NCBI GenBank assembly: GCA_017861355.1
Contig: JAGFXQ010000005.1
Span: 1 to 26,707, forward strand
Reading direction: 5' to 3'
DNA from: Bacillota bacterium
GTDB taxonomy: Bacteria > Bacillota > Clostridia > Lachnospirales > Lachnospiraceae
DNA: 26,707 nt
The notes below the pieces were generated by a model. That model saw nothing but the letters and a program-made list of their open reading frames with translations. It searched no databases and was not told the origin of the DNA. The number at the start of each line of letters is the position of its first letter. Position 1 is the first letter of the stretch. Both the position numbers and the translations under genes were made by a program. Positions 7,014-14,999 of this stretch are shown piece by piece.

Positions 7014-8306
7014 TTATACCCCAATTCGAGTAACGCCTACATAAATATTAGAGATTCGATACCAAGTGGCAAAGTCTACGATACCCGTTACCGGCAAATC
7101 GAAAATACCCTGAAAAGCTCGGACTGCATTGGCGGTCTGAGGTCCATAGGCACCGTCTACCGATACTTTCGGGATAGCAGTGTACACTTGGGCGATTCGG
7201 TTAAGTTGAGTTTGAAGCGTCTTGACATTTCCACCACTGGCTCCGATGCCGAGATTATAGCCGGGCCAGGAGGTAGGAACGCCGGAGACCTCGACTGCAG
7301 TATTAATATAGATAGAGTTTCCGTAAAAATGCCTCAAGATCTCAATCGCTGTCTTGCCTTGGTCTCCCAGACTTTTGGAGCCCCACTGGGTCATCCAACC
7401 TGGGCAGGAGACTCGATTACCGTCACAATACTGAGTAAGGATTGGTTGCGTAACATTCGGACGTGAGAGATAATTAGTGAAAATGTTGTCTACGATCAGA
7501 CCAATGTTATTATAGATGTTCCGGCCGTTAATCCACTTATGGTCATATGCTGTGGACGAGGTAATCGTAAAATTGTACCCCTGGTTACGATACCACTCAG
7601 TATAAACCCGATTTAAGGTAAAGGATAGAATAGCATAGACATTGGCATAGATTGTCTGCTCTGGCCAAGTGGCATATATTTCACTGGAGGCAACATTCTT
7701 AATGTAATCCCGGAATCTTACATAATGATTGGCAGCGGGAGAGGCAGGGGGACCATCATGGACAACAACATACTCAGGAATCACTACACGGCTCAGAACG
7801 ATTTCGCCTGTTTCGTTCGTGGGCTTGATCTCATCTTCCGGAATCTTCGGAGGATAATCGCCGTAAAGGGTATGGGGGTCAATGACATAGGATGATTCTG
7901 CACCTCCTGCTTCCACCGGATTCAACTGGACATTCTGCTCTGCTGTGACATCGGGAAGAATCTCAATATCAGAGAAGAAAGCCCCTTCGAAATCAGGAGC
8001 AGAAACTCGGATATCATAATTGGAATAAGGCTGTATCGGCTGAATCTCCAGACTTAAATTGAGAGGGGGAGCATCAAGATCGATCACGTCCGTGATACCG
8101 GAATCATTTGTTGTAAGTGTTTCCACCACAGCCTCTGGATTGCTTGGCAGACTAATCGTAACGGTGGCATTCGGAATTGGGACAACTCCGGCTGTAGTGC
8201 AACGCACTCTGAGCTGACCCAGTGATTGGGTTTCCATCTGCGTTGGATAGATTCTCGGAGAAGGTACAGAGTTTATATACGGATTAGGGGTTCTGATTTG
8301 GTTCAT
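7014..8306 (-). CDS. SpoIID-like protein with C-terminal peptidoglycan-binding domain (paralogue 1)
   Basis: The 430-residue product starts at the ATG at 8306, preceded by AAAGGA at 10 nt. The frame is open 37 codons further upstream, but that stretch looks non-coding. Layout matches its neighbour: beta-sandwich domain 20-128, SpoIID-like core 172-335 with candidate catalytic Glu209 in VASSEIYATWPE, conserved YCDGNRVSC (293-301), WMTQWGSKSLGDQGKTAIEIL (304-324), and PG_binding_1 domain about 355-420. It is probably co-transcribed with the second copy 63 nt downstream. The two proteins are most alike in the core and C-terminus and differ most in the first 150 residues. There is no signal peptide or membrane segment. 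A role in spore wall or cortex remodelling is inference. Confidence 0.75.
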   Translation of the reverse strand: MNQIRTPNPYINSVPSPRIYPTQMETQSLGQLRVRCTTAGVVPIPNATVTISLPSNPEAVVETLTTNDSGITDVIDLDAPPLNLSLEIQPIQPYSNYDIRVSAPDFEGAFFSDIEILPDVTAEQNVQLNPVEAGGAESSYVIDPHTLYGDYPPKIPEDEIKPTNETGEIVLSRVVIPEYVVVHDGPPASPAANHYVRFRDYIKNVASSEIYATWPEQTIYANVYAILSFTLNRVYTEWYRNQGYNFTITSSTAYDHKWINGRNIYNNIGLIVDNIFTNYLSRPNVTQPILTQYCDGNRVSCPGWMTQWGSKSLGDQGKTAIEILRHFYGNSIYINTAVEVSGVPTSWPGYNLGIGASGGNVKTLQTQLNRIAQVYTAIPKVSVDGAYGPQTANAVRAFQGIFDLPVTGIVDFATWYRISNIYVGVTRIGV

Positions 8307-8506
8307 AATAACAGAATCCTTTCGTTTTATTAATAGCTTATGTAGCAGACTATAAAGATGTGATATTATCCCGAAAATATGGGAGTAAGTGATATATAGA
8401 GTATATAGAGTATGCATAAAAATTAATAAAGAGAAGGATAATTATTGTAGCTTATAGATGGGATAAGCAGCATTAATAAATATGAAAAATTATTTATAAA
8501 AACCAC

Positions 8507-8535
8507 TTGCTATTTGATGATAGGTGTGTTAAAAT
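8507..8535 (+). promoter_or_regulatory. Sigma-A promoter of carAB
   Basis: TTGCTA (8507-8512) and TAAAAT (8530-8535) are 17 nt apart, placing the start near 8542 and giving a leader of about 190 nt before carA. The 8307-8731 gap otherwise holds the palindrome at 8556-8571, the possible attenuator at 8621-8659, and the upstream region of the divergent SpoIID-like gene, in which I could not find a clear promoter. Confidence 0.6.
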
Positions 8536-8555
8536 CATAAAAATAAATAAAAAAT

Positions 8556-8571
8556 ATGCATAAATATGCAT
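8556..8571 (+). promoter_or_regulatory. ArgR-box-like palindrome in the carAB leader
   Basis: ATGCATAAATATGCAT is an imperfect 16-bp palindrome just downstream of the predicted start site. Its spacing of TG-AT and AT-CA half sites resembles ARG boxes. A second palindrome, ATTAATATTAAT (8577-8588), lies 19 bp away centre to centre. carAB is often repressed by arginine through ArgR/AhrC. Binding here is inference from pattern and position. Confidence 0.4.
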
Positions 8572-8620
8572 CATAAATTAATATTAATAAATAAAAAGAA
8601 GAAATTGGAAGATGTACAAT

Positions 8621-8659
8621 GGAGTATATCCCCGGTCTGGGTTTGTATTCTTTTTTTTT
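8621..8659 (+). promoter_or_regulatory. Possible transcription attenuator in the carAB leader
   Basis: GGAGTA (8621-8626) can pair with TATTCT (8646-8651), allowing G-U pairs, and CCC (8631-8633) with GGG (8639-8641). The structure is followed by nine T residues. A weak terminator in the leader would suit pyrimidine- or nucleotide-sensitive attenuation, but I see no PyrR anti-terminator consensus. Confidence 0.35.
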
Positions 8660-8731
8660 GCAAACTTTTAAGTTTAAAGAAGAAAAATGAAGCGGTTTTA
8701 TGCAGCCAATGGCAGCGGAATGGAGGATTTG

Positions 8732-9814
8732 ATGAAAGCATTCTTAATTCTAGAGGATGGCAATGTCTTTGTAGGAGAAAGTATCGGAGCGAAGAGAGAA
8801 ATCATCAGTGAGATTGTATTCAACACAGGAATGACAGGCTATCTCGAGGTTCTGACCGATCCCTCTTATGCAGGACAAAGTGTAGTGATGACCTATCCAT
8901 TGATCGGTAACTATGGAATTTGTTATGAGGATATGGAATCTCATAGACCATGGTTGGATGCATTTTTAGTAAGAGAATTATCACGAATTCCAAGCAATTT
9001 CCGTAATGAAGAAAGTATACAAAGCTTCCTGGAAAGAAATGATATCCCCGGCATCGCTGGGATTGATACCAGAGCATTGGTTAAGCTGCTTAGAAATAAG
9101 GGTACCATGAACGGGATGATAACCACGGATGCAAATTATGAGATAGAGAAGGTTCTTCCGAAGATCCATCAATATAAGGTGGAAAAGGTAATCAAGAAAA
9201 CTACCTGCCAAGAGAAATATGTGGTACCTGCCGTAGGGGAGAAGAAGTATAGGGTTGCTCTGATGGATTATGGCCTGAAGAACAACATCCCCAGATCGCT
9301 GGCGAAGAGAGGCTGTGAAGTTACGATCTATCCGGGATTTACAAAAGCAGAAGAGGTATTAAAGGATCAGCCGGATGGCATCATGCTGTCGAATGGCCCC
9401 GGAGACCCCAAGGAATGCACAGAGGTAATAACCGAAGTAAAGAATATGTTCGACAGCAGCGTTCCGATCTTTGCAATCTGCCTGGGACATCAGCTCTTAG
9501 CTCTGGCGAATGGCGGTGATACTAAGAAGATGAAGTATGGCCATCGCGGAGCAAATCATCCCGTGAAGGACCTTAAGACCGGAAGAGTATATATCTCTAC
9601 ACAGAACCATGGTTATATGGTGATGGAGGAGAGTATTTCTCCGGAGACTGCAGAAGTCAGCTTCCATAATGTAAATGATAAGACAGTGGAGGGACTGCAC
9701 TATCTGGGCAAGAATGTGTTCTCTGTACAATTTCATCCGGAAGCCTGCGCAGGGCCGATGGATAGTGAGTTCCTATTTGATGAGTTTATTAAGATGATGG
9801 AGGTGCAGGGATAA
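8732..9814 (+). CDS. carA: Carbamoyl phosphate synthase, small (glutaminase) subunit
   Basis: The 360-residue subunit hydrolyses glutamine and channels ammonia to CarB for carbamoyl phosphate, the precursor of pyrimidines and arginine. The start at 8732 is chosen because GGAGG lies 5 nt upstream and MKAFLILEDGNVFVGES matches the CarA N-terminus; the in-frame ATG at 8687 would add 15 unrelated residues. The N-terminal CPSase small domain (1-150, with NTGMTGYLEVLTDPSY) is followed by a class I glutamine amidotransferase domain with nucleophile Cys250 (AICLGHQ) and His335 and Glu337 (FHPEA). The stop overlaps the carB start by one base, so translation is coupled. Confidence 0.97.
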   Translation: MKAFLILEDGNVFVGESIGAKREIISEIVFNTGMTGYLEVLTDPSYAGQSVVMTYPLIGNYGICYEDMESHRPWLDAFLVRELSRIPSNFRNEESIQSFLERNDIPGIAGIDTRALVKLLRNKGTMNGMITTDANYEIEKVLPKIHQYKVEKVIKKTTCQEKYVVPAVGEKKYRVALMDYGLKNNIPRSLAKRGCEVTIYPGFTKAEEVLKDQPDGIMLSNGPGDPKECTEVITEVKNMFDSSVPIFAICLGHQLLALANGGDTKKMKYGHRGANHPVKDLKTGRVYISTQNHGYMVMEESISPETAEVSFHNVNDKTVEGLHYLGKNVFSVQFHPEACAGPMDSEFLFDEFIKMMEVQG

Positions 9815-12800
9815 TGCCAAGAATTCAGGATATCAAGAAAGTACTCGTAATCGGATCCGGTCCAATCATCATCGGTCAGGCAGCAGAGTTTGACTATGCA
9901 GGAACTCAGGCTTGTCGTTCACTGAAAGAAGAGGGCATCTGCGTAGTATTGGTTAATTCCAACCCGGCTACCATTATGACTGATAAAGAAATTGCTGATT
10001 TTGTCTATATCGAACCCCTGACTCCGGATTTTGTGAAGAGAATCATCATGAAAGAGAAGCCGGATAGCGTATTGCCCACCCTTGGAGGGCAGGCAGCACT
10101 GAATATCGCTATGGAACTGGAGGAATCCGGGTTCCTTAAGGAAAATGAGGTGCGATTAATCGGAACGACTTCTGATACCATTAAGAAAGCGGAAGATCGT
10201 CTGGAATTCAAGAATACGATGGAAAAGATCGGCGAGCCATGTGCTCCCAGTGAAGTTGTAACCACAGTAAAAGCTGCAGTCGAATTTGCAGAGACGATTG
10301 GATATCCCGTAGTAGTCCGCCCTGCATATACTCTTGGTGGAAGCGGCGGCGGTATTGCTGCTACACAGGAGGAGCTTGAGGATATCTGTACCAACGGGCT
10401 TCGTCTCAGTCGAGTCGGACAGTGTCTGATCGAGCGTTGCATCGCCGGCTGGAAGGAGATTGAGTACGAGGTAATGCGCGACAGTGCAGGCAATTGCATC
10501 ACGGTCTGTAATATGGAGAACATCGACCCGGTAGGAGTGCATACCGGAGACAGTATCGTCGTAGCGCCCTCTCAGACGCTGGGAGATAAGGAATATCAGA
10601 TGCTCCGCAGCTCTGCTCTGAATATCATAACGGAACTTGGAATAACCGGTGGCTGCAATGTGCAATATGCACTTCATCCTGATACCTTTGAGTATTGCGT
10701 AATCGAAGTAAATCCCCGGGTAAGCCGATCCTCCGCACTCGCGTCCAAGGCAACCGGATATCCGATTGCTAAGGTTGCAGCGAAGATTGCACTGGGTTAT
10801 CAACTGGATGAGATCCAGAATGCGGTGACAAAGAAGACCTATGCAAGCTTCGAACCCACATTGGATTATGTGGTTGTTAAGATACCGAAGTGGCCCTTTG
10901 ACAAATTTATCACTGCTAAGAGAGCGCTTACGACCCAGATGAAGGCAACCGGCGAAGTTATGGCCATCAGCTCAAGCTTCGAAGCGGCATTGATGAAAGC
11001 AATCCGATCGCTGGAACAGAATATATATAGCTTAAAGCTTGGTGAATACGGTATGATGACAGCGGAAGAGATCATTCAGGATCTGTACAAGATCGATGAC
11101 AGACGATTATTCGTAATCGCAGAAGCAATCAGAAAAGGCATCTCCTACGAACAGATCCATGAGATTACCAAGATAGATTATTGGTTTATCGATAAGATTG
11201 CCATCCTGGTTGAGACAGAGCAGGAGCTGTCAGATAATCCCCTGGAGGCAGAACTGTTAGCAAAAGCGAAGCGTCTGGGATATCCGGACCGCGTGATTAG
11301 TGACCTGACCGGTAAGAGTGTGGCTGAGATTAAGGCAATGCGTAAGCAGTATGGTATCATCGCAGCCTATAAGATGGTAGATACCTGTGCTGCTGAGTTT
11401 GATGCAGCAACACCGTATTACTATTCGACCTTCGGAAGCTACAATGAAGTCGAGAAGACTAGTGGTAAGAAGAAAATCATGGTTCTCGGCTCCGGTCCAA
11501 TCCGTATCGGACAAGGAATTGAGTTCGATTACTGCTCCGTTCATAGCGTATGGGCCTTAGCGAATAGCGGCTGTGAGACAATCATCGTAAATAATAATCC
11601 TGAGACAGTAAGTACCGACTTTGATATCGCGGATAAACTGTACTTCGAGCCGCTGACTCCGGAGGATGTGGAGAACATCGTTGATCTGGAGCAACCGGAT
11701 GGCGCTGTGGTACAGTTTGGCGGGCAAACTGCTATCAAACTGACCGATGCATTACTGAAGATGGGTGTTCCGATCCTGGGAACCTCAGCTGCGGATGTGG
11801 ATGCAGCAGAGGATCGGGAATTATTTGATAAGATCCTGGAGGAATGCGGAATTCCGAGACCCGAGGGTAAGACGGTATTAACAACAGAAGAGGCTTTGTC
11901 AGCTGCAAAGGAACTGGGGTATCCGGTTCTCGTCCGTCCTTCCTATGTACTGGGCGGTCAGGGAATGCAGATTGCAATCAGCGACGAGGATATCATTGAG
12001 TTCATGAAGATCATCAATATGACGGTTCAGGAGCATCCGATCTTAGTAGATAAATATCTGATGGGAAAAGAAGTGGAAGTGGATGCAGTATGCGATGGAG
12101 AAGATATCCTCATACCGGGTATCATGGAGCATATCGAGCGGGCCGGAATTCATTCCGGAGACAGTATCTCGGTCTATCCTTCGCAGAGCGTCAGCCGCAA
12201 GGTGAAGGTGGATATCGTCAACTATACGAAGAAGCTGGCGAATTCCCTCCATGTCATCGGACTGATTAATATCCAGTTCATCATATATAATGATAAGGTA
12301 TATGTAATCGAAGTAAATCCTCGTTCCAGCCGTACCGTACCCTATATCAGTAAAGTAACCTCACTTCCGATTGTAGATATCGCTACCAAGGTAATCCTGG
12401 GAGAGAAGATCAAGGGACTCGGTTATACTCCGGGATTATGGCCGGAGTCGGAATACATTGCAATCAAGATGCCGGTGTTCTCGTTTGAGAAGCTGCGAGG
12501 TGCAGAAATCAGCTTAGGACCGGAGATGAAGTCTACCGGAGAATGTCTGGGTATCGCGAAGACCTTCCACGAAGCTCTTTATAAAGCCTTTCTTGGCGCA
12601 GGCATTAATCTTCCGAAGCACAAGAAGATGATCATGACCGTGAAGAAATCGGATCGTGGAGAAGCAGTAGATCTTGGAAAGAGACTGATCGCCTTGGGAT
12701 ATGAAATCTATGCAACCGAAGGAACCGCAGCAGCCTTGGCAGAGAAAGGGGTACCTGCTACCGTAATCAATAAGATTGATCAGGGCAGCCCGAACCTTCT

Positions 12801-13008
12801 GGACTTAATCCTTAGTCATGAGATCGATATGGTAATCAATACACCGACTCAGGGCAGAGATAAGACGAGAGACGGCTTCTTAATCCGCCGAACCTCCATT
12901 GAGACCGGAGTTACCTGTTTTACCGCCTTAGATACGGCAAGTGCTCTCCTGACCAGCATGGAATGTGACAACAGTGATATTACATTGGTGGATGTCGCAC
13001 AGCTGTAA
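9814..13008 (+). CDS. carB: Carbamoyl phosphate synthase, large subunit
   Basis: The 1064-residue subunit makes carbamoyl phosphate from bicarbonate, ammonia and two ATP in the cytosol. It has the normal duplicated plan: a first ATP-grasp half making carboxyphosphate (1-about 400, with SGPIIIGQAAEFDYAG), an oligomerization region (about 400-550), a second ATP-grasp half for carbamate phosphorylation (about 550-935, with SGPIRIGQGIEFDYCS), and a C-terminal MGS-like allosteric domain (about 936-1064) that usually senses UMP, IMP or ornithine. The ATG lies within TAATG, overlapping the carA stop. Length is typical and no lesion is seen. A large hairpin follows the gene. Confidence 0.98.
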   Translation: MPRIQDIKKVLVIGSGPIIIGQAAEFDYAGTQACRSLKEEGICVVLVNSNPATIMTDKEIADFVYIEPLTPDFVKRIIMKEKPDSVLPTLGGQAALNIAMELEESGFLKENEVRLIGTTSDTIKKAEDRLEFKNTMEKIGEPCAPSEVVTTVKAAVEFAETIGYPVVVRPAYTLGGSGGGIAATQEELEDICTNGLRLSRVGQCLIERCIAGWKEIEYEVMRDSAGNCITVCNMENIDPVGVHTGDSIVVAPSQTLGDKEYQMLRSSALNIITELGITGGCNVQYALHPDTFEYCVIEVNPRVSRSSALASKATGYPIAKVAAKIALGYQLDEIQNAVTKKTYASFEPTLDYVVVKIPKWPFDKFITAKRALTTQMKATGEVMAISSSFEAALMKAIRSLEQNIYSLKLGEYGMMTAEEIIQDLYKIDDRRLFVIAEAIRKGISYEQIHEITKIDYWFIDKIAILVETEQELSDNPLEAELLAKAKRLGYPDRVISDLTGKSVAEIKAMRKQYGIIAAYKMVDTCAAEFDAATPYYYSTFGSYNEVEKTSGKKKIMVLGSGPIRIGQGIEFDYCSVHSVWALANSGCETIIVNNNPETVSTDFDIADKLYFEPLTPEDVENIVDLEQPDGAVVQFGGQTAIKLTDALLKMGVPILGTSAADVDAAEDRELFDKILEECGIPRPEGKTVLTTEEALSAAKELGYPVLVRPSYVLGGQGMQIAISDEDIIEFMKIINMTVQEHPILVDKYLMGKEVEVDAVCDGEDILIPGIMEHIERAGIHSGDSISVYPSQSVSRKVKVDIVNYTKKLANSLHVIGLINIQFIIYNDKVYVIEVNPRSSRTVPYISKVTSLPIVDIATKVILGEKIKGLGYTPGLWPESEYIAIKMPVFSFEKLRGAEISLGPEMKSTGECLGIAKTFHEALYKAFLGAGINLPKHKKMIMTVKKSDRGEAVDLGKRLIALGYEIYATEGTAAALAEKGVPATVINKIDQGSPNLLDLILSHEIDMVINTPTQGRDKTRDGFLIRRTSIETGVTCFTALDTASALLTSMECDNSDITLVDVAQL

Positions 13009-13048
13009 GCACCCTATATGGAATAAGAAAGTGCTTTGAATTACAATT

Positions 13049-13109
13049 GAAAAGGAAAGGGTCACACACTTCTCTCACACAGGTGAGAAGTATGGCCTCT
13101 TTCCTTTTC
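13049..13109 (+). terminator. Hairpin terminator after carB
   Basis: GAAAAGGAAAG (13049-13059) pairs perfectly with CTTTCCTTTTC (13099-13109), and ACTTCTC pairs with GAGAAGT nearer the tip. The arms are purine-rich and pyrimidine-rich, so the right arm itself supplies the U-rich part. It may also stop transcription of the minus-strand gene that ends at 13178. Confidence 0.75.
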
Positions 13110-13177
13110 TACTTAAATTTTAGCGAAAGAACCTTCTTACTCCAGCTATAATATTGATAATTGTTTATAACTATACT

Positions 13178-13546
13178 CTATCTGGTCGGAATAATCTCGA
13201 GCCAGTATCCGTCGGGATCGCTGATAAAATACAGACCCATCGCTGTATTCTCATAACAGATACATCCCATTTCCTTATGCTTCTGATATGCAGCATCATA
13301 ATCATCAACAAGGAAAGCAAGATGGAACTCATTATCTCCAAGATTATAAGGACGGTCCCAGTCTCTGAGCCAGGTCAGCTCCAACTGATGACCGCTTGTT
13401 CCGTCACTGAGGAAGACAATGATGAAATCACCGGAAGCCGGAGAGTGACGCTTTACTTCCTTTAATCCAAGTGCCTCATGATAGAATGCTAAGGACTTGT
13501 CCAGATCAAGAACATTTATATTGTTGTGTGCAAATCTAAAATTCAT
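13178..13546 (-). CDS. Glyoxalase I / VOC-family protein
   Basis: The 122-residue protein belongs to the vicinal oxygen chelate superfamily and most resembles lactoylglutathione lyase (GloA). Two beta-alpha-beta-beta-beta modules are visible. Candidate metal ligands are His7 (FAHNNINVLDLDKS), Glu56 (HQLELTW), His75 (EFHLAF) and Glu117 (YWLEIIP), so a metal-dependent isomerase or lyase activity, for example on methylglyoxal adducts, is possible. The start at 13546 has AGGTGG at 6 nt and gives the usual length; the open frame reaches 24 codons further but without a ribosome binding site. Clostridia often lack glutathione, so the true thiol cofactor is uncertain. It is monocistronic. Confidence 0.85.
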   Translation of the reverse strand: MNFRFAHNNINVLDLDKSLAFYHEALGLKEVKRHSPASGDFIIVFLSDGTSGHQLELTWLRDWDRPYNLGDNEFHLAFLVDDYDAAYQKHKEMGCICYENTAMGLYFISDPDGYWLEIIPTR

Positions 13547-13653
13547 GTTAGTCCACCTTTCTGATAATGTATATCTTATTATATTACAAACCCGGATGAA
13601 ATTAAAATAAATAATCATATAATAAAGATGTGATATCGTATATGAAACATTAA

Positions 13654-13681
13654 AAGACCATACACGTACGTGTATGGTCTT
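13654..13681 (-). terminator. Terminator of the Ig-like gene (perfect 28-bp palindrome)
   Basis: The 14-nt arms (13654-13667 and 13668-13681) are perfectly reverse-complementary with no spacer. On the minus strand the structure ends in GGTCTTTTAA, a typical terminator tail, 20 nt after the stop of the gene at 13702-14619. Confidence 0.8.
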
Positions 13682-13701
13682 GTCTAGTCATCATCATTCA
13701 G

Positions 13702-14619
13702 TTATTTTGCTGCAGGAACGGAATTTGTCTCCGTATTGTTTGACTTAGTAAGAGCATCGAGTTCTGCTTTAATCTTTGCACGGATCTCGGAAAGCTTGAA
13801 CTCATCCTCAAGATAATTATCAAGTGCTTTGACTAATGCAGAGTCAGTTGCATCATCTGCTGTAACAGCAGCTTCCGCATCTCCTCCATTGAAGAAATCG
13901 CCTAATGCTTTGTTTAATTCGTAGCTAGATATCCGATTTAATTCGGAATGTTTACTGAAGTACTCCTCAAGTTGAGAAGCATCCTTTGAACTGGTTACGA
14001 ATACATTACAGACAGCAAACTTACGCGAGCCATCCATGTTGGAAGCATCGATCTCTGCAAATAAATAAGTCATACCTATCTTCTTTGCACTGATGCGGCC
14101 ACCCGCACTAACGGCAGCAATGGAAGAATCATAGCTGGAAAATCTGGCAACCTCTGTTGTATTATCCGGTTTCATAATAACCTTAAGTACATCGTCGTTA
14201 TTCAACCCGACAAACACTCTTTCCTTTGTCCACTTAACACTAATGGCGGCAGGACCTACAGTAACATCGCAGGTAATTGGTGTTCTATCGCTGCCTTCTT
14301 TAATGGTAACTGTAACAACAGTAGCACCCACCTTATTGGCGGTTATCGTACCATCGTCACTAACAGAAGCAACTTCCGTATCCTCGGATTTAAAGGTTAT
14401 CTTTGCGTTTTCACTCGCATTGTAGACCTTTAAAGCAAATGATTTGCCTTTCACTAATGTAATGCTTTTGAGATTTAATCTGTAGCTATCTGTTTTCTCC
14501 TTATCAATACTGGCTGCTTGTGCTGTTGCTGTGCTGTAAGAGGTCATCGGTATAAGCAAAGTAATGAAAAGAAGTAAGCCAAGAGTAATTAAGCATTTAC
14601 AAAAATATTTCATCTTCAT
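13702..14619 (-). CDS. Secreted protein with Ig-like (BIG_2) domains
   Basis: The 305-residue product has a Sec signal peptide (basic start, hydrophobic 9-26, probable cleavage after AQA near 35). Residues 48-122 form a bacterial Ig-like BIG_2 domain (SITLVKGKSFALKVYN, EVASVSDDGTITANKVGATVVTVTI). A second, more divergent copy covers about 127-212 (SIAAVSAGGRISAKKIGMTYLFAEI). The C-terminal about 90 residues are acidic, predicted helical and of no family I recognise. There is no LPXTG, SLH or membrane anchor, so it may be released or held by the wall non-covalently. Such domains usually serve in cell-surface adhesion. The ATG has GGAGG at 7 nt. Monocistronic, with its own terminator. Confidence 0.8.
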   Translation of the reverse strand: MKMKYFCKCLITLGLLLFITLLIPMTSYSTATAQAASIDKEKTDSYRLNLKSITLVKGKSFALKVYNASENAKITFKSEDTEVASVSDDGTITANKVGATVVTVTIKEGSDRTPITCDVTVGPAAISVKWTKERVFVGLNNDDVLKVIMKPDNTTEVARFSSYDSSIAAVSAGGRISAKKIGMTYLFAEIDASNMDGSRKFAVCNVFVTSSKDASQLEEYFSKHSELNRISSYELNKALGDFFNGGDAEAAVTADDATDSALVKALDNYLEDEFKLSEIRAKIKAELDALTKSNNTETNSVPAAK

Positions 14620-14999
14620 GGCTATTCCTCCGAATTATTGGAAATTCCTTATGTCACATCCTATCTATTCTAACCATATAATAGCATTTGATTTTGTCAG
14701 AAAAGTGTCATAATGTAAAAATTTATATAATTAATACTAAAATATATTCCAGAACATTTTCCTAAAAATATACAATGAAATACAACGAAATCCTTGTCTT
14801 ATTGAGGTTTTAGATTTTTCATAAAAATTACTACAAGAATTTTTATGAATTATGGACTGTGAGCTTTGTGTCGAAATTGAATATTTGATAAGTTTTTCTA
14901 CTTGTTTCACCCTTATCTTTACTATATAATAAGGTAAGTGCATTTAATTTAAAGGATACAAAGGAAAACGGGGAAAGACTAGGAAGGGAGATCTTGATA
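14620..14999. promoter_or_regulatory. Divergent intergenic region with inverted repeat and response-regulator promoter
   Basis: TTGTTT (14902-14907) and TATAAT (14925-14930), 17 nt apart, form a likely sigma-A promoter for the two-component operon. CCTTAT (14911-14916) and ATAAGG (14929-14934) are an inverted repeat overlapping its -10 box. Further upstream a 12-bp inverted repeat, TTCATAAAAATT (14818-14829) and AATTTTTATGAA (14838-14849), has an 8-nt spacer. Either repeat could be a site for autoregulation; that is inference. I found no clear promoter for the minus-strand gene. Confidence 0.5.

Noticed and set aside
7014..8417. Extended start of the SpoIID-like gene at 8417
   Set aside because: The added 37 residues are from AT-rich intergenic DNA, have no ribosome binding site, and have no counterpart in the paralogue; ATG at 8306 has AAAGGA.
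8400..8460. Sporulation sigma factor promoter before the SpoIID-like genes
   Set aside because: CATACTCTATA on the minus strand recalls a sigma-E/K -10 element, but no matching -35 element is found at proper spacing.
8687..8731. Upstream ATG (8687) for carA
   Set aside because: The 15 extra residues do not match CarA and GGAGG lies just before the ATG at 8732.
8566..8811. 81-codon frame overlapping the carA start
   Set aside because: It covers the leader and runs into carA in another frame; low-complexity Lys-rich translation with no family resemblance.
10005..10803. Long antisense frames inside carB
   Set aside because: They mirror a highly conserved coding gene and have no ribosome binding site or recognisable product.
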